Positions 54,068 to 64,000 of a DNA stretch of 64,000 bases are shown here, piece after piece. Origin of the DNA: Streptomyces sp. A3M-1-3 (GTDB lineage: Bacteria; Actinomycetota; Actinomycetes; Streptomycetales; Streptomycetaceae). The notes beneath the pieces are model-generated. The model ran no database searches, was not told the DNA's origin, and was given only the letters and a program-made list of their open reading frames with translations. A program made the translations under genes and the position numbers. The stretch is from contig NZ_JANAVP010000007.1 in the NCBI RefSeq assembly GCF_024213665.1, positions 221,926-285,925 of the forward strand. The letters are read 5' to 3'. Position 1 is the stretch's first letter. Each line of letters opens with the position of its first letter.

Positions 54068-54748
54068 GGGCAGCGACGGTGGTCCGCCGTTGGCGCCGCC
54101 GGTACCCGGTTCCAGGGCGTCCAGGGCCCGCCGCAGCCCGGTGAGTTTGCGCTCGAGGTGCGCGGCGGTGGCGACGGCCGCCGCGTCCGCCGAGTCGTCG
54201 TCGAGCTGCTTCGACAGCGCCTCCGCCTGCTCCTCAACGGCCGCGAGGCGCGCGGAGAGTTCGGCCAGCAGGCCGGCGGGCTCCTTGGCGTGCCCCACGC
54301 CGGACCGGCCGCCGCCCTCCAGTTGCAGCCGCAGCAGCGCCGCCTGCTCCCGCAGTTGGCAGTTCTTCATGTAGAGCTCGACGAAGACCGAGACCTTGGC
54401 GCGCAGCACCCACGGGTCGAACGGCTTCGAGATGTAGTCCACGGCCCCCGCCGCGTAGCCCCGGAAGGTGTGATGGGGTCCGTGGTTGATCGCGGTGAGG
54501 AAGATGATCGGGATGTCCCGGGTCCGCTCCCGCCGTTTGATGTGGGCGGCGGTTTCGAAACCGTCCATTCCCGGCATCTGGACATCCAGCAGAATCACTG
54601 CGAAATCGTCCGTGAGCAGTGCTTTGAGCGCTTCCTCCCCTGACGATGCCCGCACCAGTGTCTGATCGAGCGCAGAGAGGATGGCCTCCAGCGCCAGCAG
54701 ATTCTCCGGCCGGTCATCGACCAGGAGGATCTTGGCCTTCTGCACCAT
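54056..54748 (-). CDS. osaB: Response regulator OsaB (osmotic-stress locus)
   Basis: This 230-residue regulator has a CheY-type receiver: ILLVDDRPENLLALEAIL, phospho-acceptor Asp in VILLDVQMPGMDGFE near residue 54, FLTAIN and ISKPFDPWVLRAKVSVF. Instead of a DNA-binding domain the C-terminus is a coiled coil (residues ~125-215: LREQAALLRLQLE, LAELSARLAAVEEQAEALSKQLDD). This matches S. coelicolor OsaB, needed for recovery from osmotic stress. GAGGAGG lies seven bases before ATG 54748. It sits downstream of osaA on the same strand, after a gap of about 250 bases. Confidence 0.92.
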   Translation of the reverse strand: MVQKAKILLVDDRPENLLALEAILSALDQTLVRASSGEEALKALLTDDFAVILLDVQMPGMDGFETAAHIKRRERTRDIPIIFLTAINHGPHHTFRGYAAGAVDYISKPFDPWVLRAKVSVFVELYMKNCQLREQAALLRLQLEGGGRSGVGHAKEPAGLLAELSARLAAVEEQAEALSKQLDDDSADAAAVATAAHLERKLTGLRRALDALEPGTGGANGGPPSLPAQN

Positions 54749-54995
54749 GGCCCGTCCTCCTCGCCCCGGCAGTGAACCGGGCGCCGCCCCAGGGGACGAC
54801 GACTCCCTTGCGCCGCCCGTCCTTGTGCCGGTCATGGTAGCCGCACCCCACCTGTCGCCACACCCTGTCACCGCGATGTCACTGTGCACGTAGCAGAAAC
54901 GCAGTGGGAGACCAGAAGGTTCCCCGATTACCGCCCTCCCACACGTCATCGGCCACAGTGAGTCAGCAACCGACCATTATTCGCCCAGCAGTCGA

Positions 54996-60491
<5,496 letters not shown>

Positions 60492-60864
60492 CGTGTCCCT
60501 CCCGCAGGGGTCGACCTCTACCCGGGCTGTCTCCGCAAGCCTGCCCAGTCTTGCGGGCTCAGTCTTCCACTTTGGCTCACGGTCCCGGCCAACAGTTGGC
60601 ACGTGACCACGCGAGCGTCAAATCGTTGGAACCTACAAGAGCGTCGGCCCTGTCCTTCTCACCGGGCACAGGACCCACCAGGAATCCCCGGCGGCTCCCC
60701 TTCACCGGACGGCCTCAGCGGACGCCCCTCATAGACCGCCGGACCGTATCAGCTCCAGCGAGTCAGGACTCCGTGCCACGGGGCCGGGGCCGACCGTCTA
60801 GCCTGGCAAGCGAATCGAAGCCGCAAGAAACGGGCACAGAACTCGGGGGAGCGACGAGACACCA
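60492..60864. promoter_or_regulatory. Divergent promoter region between osaA and osaC
   Basis: This 373-base region has no supported gene. It must hold the promoters of osaA (leftward) and osaC (rightward). TAGCCT near 60800 is a reasonable -10 for osaC, but no clear -35 or SigB-type GTTT-N14-GGGTA pair was found by eye. Local GC content is lower (for example 60580-60660) than in the flanking genes. Confidence 0.4.
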
Positions 60865-63492
60865 ATGGGGAGTGCTGTGATCACCGCACGGGCGGCCGCC
60901 AACTTTGAACCCGTAGGCCGTTCCGTCGCGACCGCCCGCGCCTTCGTCCGGGACACCCTCCAGGGCTGGGGCTTCGCCGACGTCGTCGACGACGCCGTCG
61001 TCCTCACCAGCGAGCTCGTCACCAACGCCGTAGTGCACGCGGGCACCAACGCCGACGTTCTCTGCCTGCGTACGGAGGACGGGGTACGCGTCGAAGTCGC
61101 CGACCGGTACCCGGAACGCGAGATCCCGCTCCACAACCCGGCCCACCCGTTCGGCAGCCCCGACCAGGAGGGCGGCCGCGGACTGCTCCTCTGCGCCGCC
61201 ATGGCCACCCGCTGGGGCGTGGAATACGCCCCGACACACAAGCAGGTCTGGTTCCAACTCGACCTCCCCGACCGCCCGGTGGGCGCCCGCTCCGCCGGCC
61301 CCGCGCTTCCCGTCGGCATGCTGCCCGTCGCCGACTCGCGCGTGCGCGTCGCCGTCGTCCAGATCGACCGCGGCGGTGCGATCGCCGTATGGAACGAGGA
61401 CGCGCAGCACCTCTTCGGCTACCCCGGCGAGCAGGTCACCGGCAAGCCGCTCACCGACTTCGCGGCGTGGCCGCACACCCCCGGCACCGGCACCGGCATC
61501 GTCGAGGCCCTCCAACTCTCCCGCTGGGAAGGCAGTTACGGAATCCGCGGCGCCGACGGCCGCGTCATCCCCGTGTACGCCTCCCACCTCCGCGTCCGCG
61601 ACACCGACGGTGAACCGTCCACCGTCTGCCTTCTCGTACGCGACGACGAGCGCGCCGTCCTCCAGACACCGACCCGCGCCCCGTCCACCGACTCCGGCCA
61701 CGACGGCCGCGCCGCCGACCCGTTCGAGGTCTTCATCGGCTCCCCCGCACCCGACGACCTCGACGGCCTGCTCCAGCGCACCGTCGAGCGGGCCCGCGAC
61801 ATGCTCGACGCGGACTCCGCCTTCCTCCTGCTGGCAACTGACGACGAGACAGAACTCGAAGTACGGGCCACGACCGGACTCCCGTCCGCCCGGCAGCGTT
61901 TCGCCCGCGTGCCCGTCGAAGCGGGCTCGGGACGCTACGGCTCGGCCCGCATGCCCGCGGTCCACGAGGACCTGGCGGCCGTCCCGGGCGCCGTCCCGCT
62001 GCTGAACGGCACCGGAATGCGCTCGGTCGTCACCGTTCCGCTCAAGGTCGAGGGCCGACTCACCGGATCGCTCGGCGTCGCCGCCGAAGGCGCCGGCCGG
62101 TACTCCAACGAAGAGGCCCTGCGCCTGCAGTTCGCCGCCGACCGCATCGCGCTGGCCGTCGAGTCCGCGCGCCTCGGCGAGCTCGAACGCCTCCGCAGAG
62201 GCTCCCTCTCGTTCCTCGTCGAGGCCTCCGACCTGCTGGCCGGCACCCTGGACCGGGACCAGACGCTCGCGCTCATGGCCCAGATGACAGTGCCGACGCT
62301 CGCCACCTGGTGCGCCGTCTATACCATCGCCGACCAGTCCTCCGATCCGTACCTCTCCTACGTCCTGCACGAGGACGAGGAGCGCATCGACGGCCTGAAG
62401 GCCCTGCTGGCCAAAATCAGCCCGCCCGATCCGGTACCCGCCCCTGGCGCCGTGCTCTGGACCGCTCCGGCCGAGGCCGCCCATCAGGCGGCCCTTCGTA
62501 CGTCCATGCGGAGCCTGGGCCTCGGCAACGCGCCGCACCTCAGCTCCGGCATCGGCACCACACTCGCCACGGCCGCCGCGGTGGGCGGCGAGACCGTGGT
62601 ACTTCCGCTGGTCGCCCGCAACCGCGTCATCGGCATGCTGACCCTCGGCAAACCGTCGGACGAGCACTTCCGCCAGGAGATCCTGGAACTCGCAGAGGAC
62701 TTGTCCCGCCGGGCGGCCCTCGCCCTCGACAACGCCCGCCTGTACTCCGAGCGCACGGCCATCAGCCAGTCCCTGCAGCGCAGTCTGCTGCCGCCGGGCC
62801 TGCCAGATGTCCCCGGCGTCGAGGTCGAAGTCATCTACCGCGCGGCCGGCGAGGGCAACGAGGTCGGCGGCGACTTCTACGACCTCTTCCCGATCCGCGA
62901 CGGCGCGTACGGCTTCGCCATCGGCGACGTCTGCGGCACGGGCCCCGAGGCCGCCGCCGTCACAGGCCTCGCCCGGCACGCGCTCCGCCTCCTCGCCCGC
63001 GAGGGCTTCGGCGGCCCAGCGGTCCTGGAGCGGCTGAACGCGGCCATCCTCGACGAGGGCGCCCGCAGCCGCTTCCTGACCCTTCTGTACGGCGAGTTGT
63101 GGCCGCAGGAGGACGGCAGCGCCGTCCTGAAGGTGGTCTGCGCGGGGCATCCGCTCCCGCTCCGCCTGCGCCAGGACGGCTCGGTGGAGGCGGCCGCGGA
63201 GCCACAGCCGCTGCTCGGGGTGATGGAGGACCTCGAACTGTACGAACAGACGGTCACCCTCGATCCGGGCGACGTCCTCCTGTGCGTGACCGACGGCGTC
63301 ACGGAACGCCGCGAGGGCACGCGCATGTTGGGCGACGACGGCCTGGCCGATGTGCTGACCTCCTGCACCGGGCTCACGGCAGGAGCGGTCGCCTCGCGCG
63401 TCCTGCGAGCCGTGGAGCGCTTCGCCGCCGAGCCGGCCTCGGACGACATGGCGATCCTCGCGATGCGTGTCCCGGAGCCACACAAGGACTGA
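60865..63492 (+). CDS. osaC: Multidomain stress-signalling phosphatase OsaC
   Basis: This 875-residue protein matches S. coelicolor OsaC, which modulates SigB after osmotic stress. Domains in order are an RsbW-like HATPase (residues 10-135: VVLTSELVTNAVVHAG, GGRGLLLCAAMATRWG), PAS (~150-255: VVQIDRGGAIAVWNEDAQHLFGY), two GAF domains (~290-440 and ~445-610), and a PP2C/SpoIIE phosphatase (~640-870) with metal residues in GNEVGGDFYDLF near 668, AIGDVCGTGPEAA, LLCVTDGVTERR and SDDMAIL. It combines anti-sigma kinase and phosphatase functions in one chain. ATG 60865 is used; GTG 60877 with GGGGAG upstream is a good alternative. Confidence 0.92.
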   Translation: MGSAVITARAAANFEPVGRSVATARAFVRDTLQGWGFADVVDDAVVLTSELVTNAVVHAGTNADVLCLRTEDGVRVEVADRYPEREIPLHNPAHPFGSPDQEGGRGLLLCAAMATRWGVEYAPTHKQVWFQLDLPDRPVGARSAGPALPVGMLPVADSRVRVAVVQIDRGGAIAVWNEDAQHLFGYPGEQVTGKPLTDFAAWPHTPGTGTGIVEALQLSRWEGSYGIRGADGRVIPVYASHLRVRDTDGEPSTVCLLVRDDERAVLQTPTRAPSTDSGHDGRAADPFEVFIGSPAPDDLDGLLQRTVERARDMLDADSAFLLLATDDETELEVRATTGLPSARQRFARVPVEAGSGRYGSARMPAVHEDLAAVPGAVPLLNGTGMRSVVTVPLKVEGRLTGSLGVAAEGAGRYSNEEALRLQFAADRIALAVESARLGELERLRRGSLSFLVEASDLLAGTLDRDQTLALMAQMTVPTLATWCAVYTIADQSSDPYLSYVLHEDEERIDGLKALLAKISPPDPVPAPGAVLWTAPAEAAHQAALRTSMRSLGLGNAPHLSSGIGTTLATAAAVGGETVVLPLVARNRVIGMLTLGKPSDEHFRQEILELAEDLSRRAALALDNARLYSERTAISQSLQRSLLPPGLPDVPGVEVEVIYRAAGEGNEVGGDFYDLFPIRDGAYGFAIGDVCGTGPEAAAVTGLARHALRLLAREGFGGPAVLERLNAAILDEGARSRFLTLLYGELWPQEDGSAVLKVVCAGHPLPLRLRQDGSVEAAAEPQPLLGVMEDLELYEQTVTLDPGDVLLCVTDGVTERREGTRMLGDDGLADVLTSCTGLTAGAVASRVLRAVERFAAEPASDDMAILAMRVPEPHKD

Positions 63493-63536
63493 ACATGAAG
63501 AAGGCCCCCGCCTCAAGGCGGGGGCCTTCTTCATGT
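63493..63536. terminator. Bidirectional terminator shared by osaC and tRNA-Thr
   Basis: A perfect 20-bp stem (63493-63512 with 63517-63536, loop TCAA) begins right after the osaC stop and ends one base before the CCA end of the convergent tRNA gene. Confidence 0.9.
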
Positions 63537-63537
63537 G

Positions 63538-63613
63538 TGGAGCCCCAATACGGAATCGAACCGTAGACCTTCTCCTTACCATGGAGACGCTCTACCGACT
63601 GAGCTATTGGGGC
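63538..63613 (-). tRNA. tRNA-Thr (anticodon GGU)
   Basis: The minus strand folds into a full cloverleaf: acceptor GCCCCAA/TTGGGGC, D arm GCTC-AGTCGGTAGA-GC, anticodon stem TCTCC/GGAGA with loop ATGGTAA (anticodon GGT), and T arm TACGG-TTCGATT-CCGTA. The discriminator is T, and the CCA end appears genome-encoded at 63540-63538. It reads ACC and ACU codons. Confidence 0.95.
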
Positions 63614-63710
63614 GCAGCAACGAGATAGAGCATACCCCAAGTTGAGGGCACTCTGTCACCCTCCTTGGCCCCTCCTCGACAGCCGGCCCAGGAATCCGGA
63701 ACGCAGAAAT

Positions 63711-63746
63711 GCCTCAACCCCCGAGCAGATGGTCGGGGGTTGAGGC
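63711..63746 (-). terminator. rRNA operon terminator
   Basis: GCCTCAACCCCCGA (63711-63724) pairs perfectly with TCGGGGGTTGAGGC (63733-63746) around an 8-base loop. It lies 9 bases downstream of the 5S 3' end on the minus strand. Confidence 0.9.
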
Positions 63747-63754
63747 CAATGATT

Positions 63755-63873
63755 GTTCGGCGGCGTCCTACTCTCCCACAGGGTCCCCCCTGCAGTACCA
63801 TCGGCGCTGAAAGGCTTAGCTTCCGGGTTCGGAATGTAACCGGGCGTTTCCCTAACGCAATGACCACCGAAAC
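63755..63873 (-). rRNA. rrf: 5S ribosomal RNA
   Basis: About 119 bases on the minus strand match the Streptomyces 5S sequence, beginning GTTTCGGTGGTCATTGCG and ending near GACGCCGCCGAAC. The internal CCGAACCCGGAAGCTAAG block is diagnostic. A 71-base spacer separates it from 23S. Confidence 0.96.
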
Positions 63874-63944
63874 ACTATGAAGTTGACCAACCCGGCGAGG
63901 ACACAGGTCGTTACTTCAGAACTACACAGTGGACGCGAGCAACT

Positions 63945-64000
63945 GAGGACAAGCCCTCGGCCTATTAGTACCAGTCAGCTCCACCCGTTACCGGGCTTCC
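63945..64000 (-). rRNA. rrl: 23S ribosomal RNA, 3' end (partial)
   Basis: The last ~56 bases of 23S on the minus strand include the conserved GACTGGTACTAATAGGCCGAGGGCTTG 3' sequence (in part TGGTACTAATAGGCCGAGG). The gene continues beyond the right edge. The exact 3' end, about 63945, is estimated by alignment to other bacterial 23S ends. Confidence 0.93.

Noticed and set aside
60763..63582. A 939-codon frame antisense to osaC
   Set aside because: It is a shadow: it even reads through the tRNA gene and has no recognisable domain.

Overview
The window is chromosomal DNA from a Streptomyces or close relative. The evidence is the very high GC with strong third-position bias, GTG and TTG starts, the 5S and tRNA sequences, and a gene order that (from memory) matches the S. 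coelicolor region SCO5747 to about SCO5800, here with osaC and the rRNA operon at the right end. Most of the window is conserved core genome.

Left edge to 7 kb: the end of a hydroxamate/carboxylate siderophore operon on the minus strand (diaminobutyrate aminotransferase, IucA/IucC synthetase, siderophore acetyltransferase cut by the window edge). Divergent from it are two tandem secreted serine-protease paralogues. The second is broken: its serine-bearing C-terminus is replaced by about 0.3 kb resembling the non-coding end of a TnpB-type IS200/IS605 element.

7-19 kb: a minus-strand housekeeping run of hflX, an M1 peptidase, rshA (ppGpp), dapF, a membrane protein, miaA, a LigB-like protein and miaB, with two small plus-strand genes inside it. 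miaA and miaB act in sequence on the same tRNA modification. A TAXI-type binding protein, a 5'-truncated ROK gene and a GH38 alpha-mannosidase follow.

23-31.9 kb: a two-component system next to the gluABCD glutamate ABC importer, an FAD monooxygenase, and a cysteine dioxygenase-rhodanese pair preceded by a tiny Cys-rich leader peptide that suggests cysteine-responsive attenuation.

32-47 kb: recA-recX with an SOS-type promoter, an MMPL transporter remnant, an AI-2E family permease, DUF3046, an araC-azlC-azlD amino-acid export set, the lhr helicase beside a Nei-type DNA glycosylase (separated by 0.5 kb of degenerate GC-rich repeats), an SDR gene under a perfect palindrome, dpsB and clgR.

47-64 kb: cinA-pgsA-rimO (4-bp overlaps), a RodZ-like membrane HTH protein, ftsK, and the osmotic-stress locus osaB-osaA / osaC. 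OsaA is a giant hybrid histidine kinase with a long poly-HAMP array and no evident membrane segment. OsaC combines an RsbW-like kinase domain, PAS, GAF and a PP2C phosphatase. The window ends in tRNA-Thr(GGU), 5S rRNA and the 3' end of 23S rRNA, all on the minus strand.

No CRISPR array, phage or intact transposase was seen. The least ordinary signals are the tnpB-less IS605-like remnant in the protease, the Cys leader peptide, the lhr-nei spacer repeats, the poly-HAMP kinase and three truncated genes (protease, ROK, MMPL).
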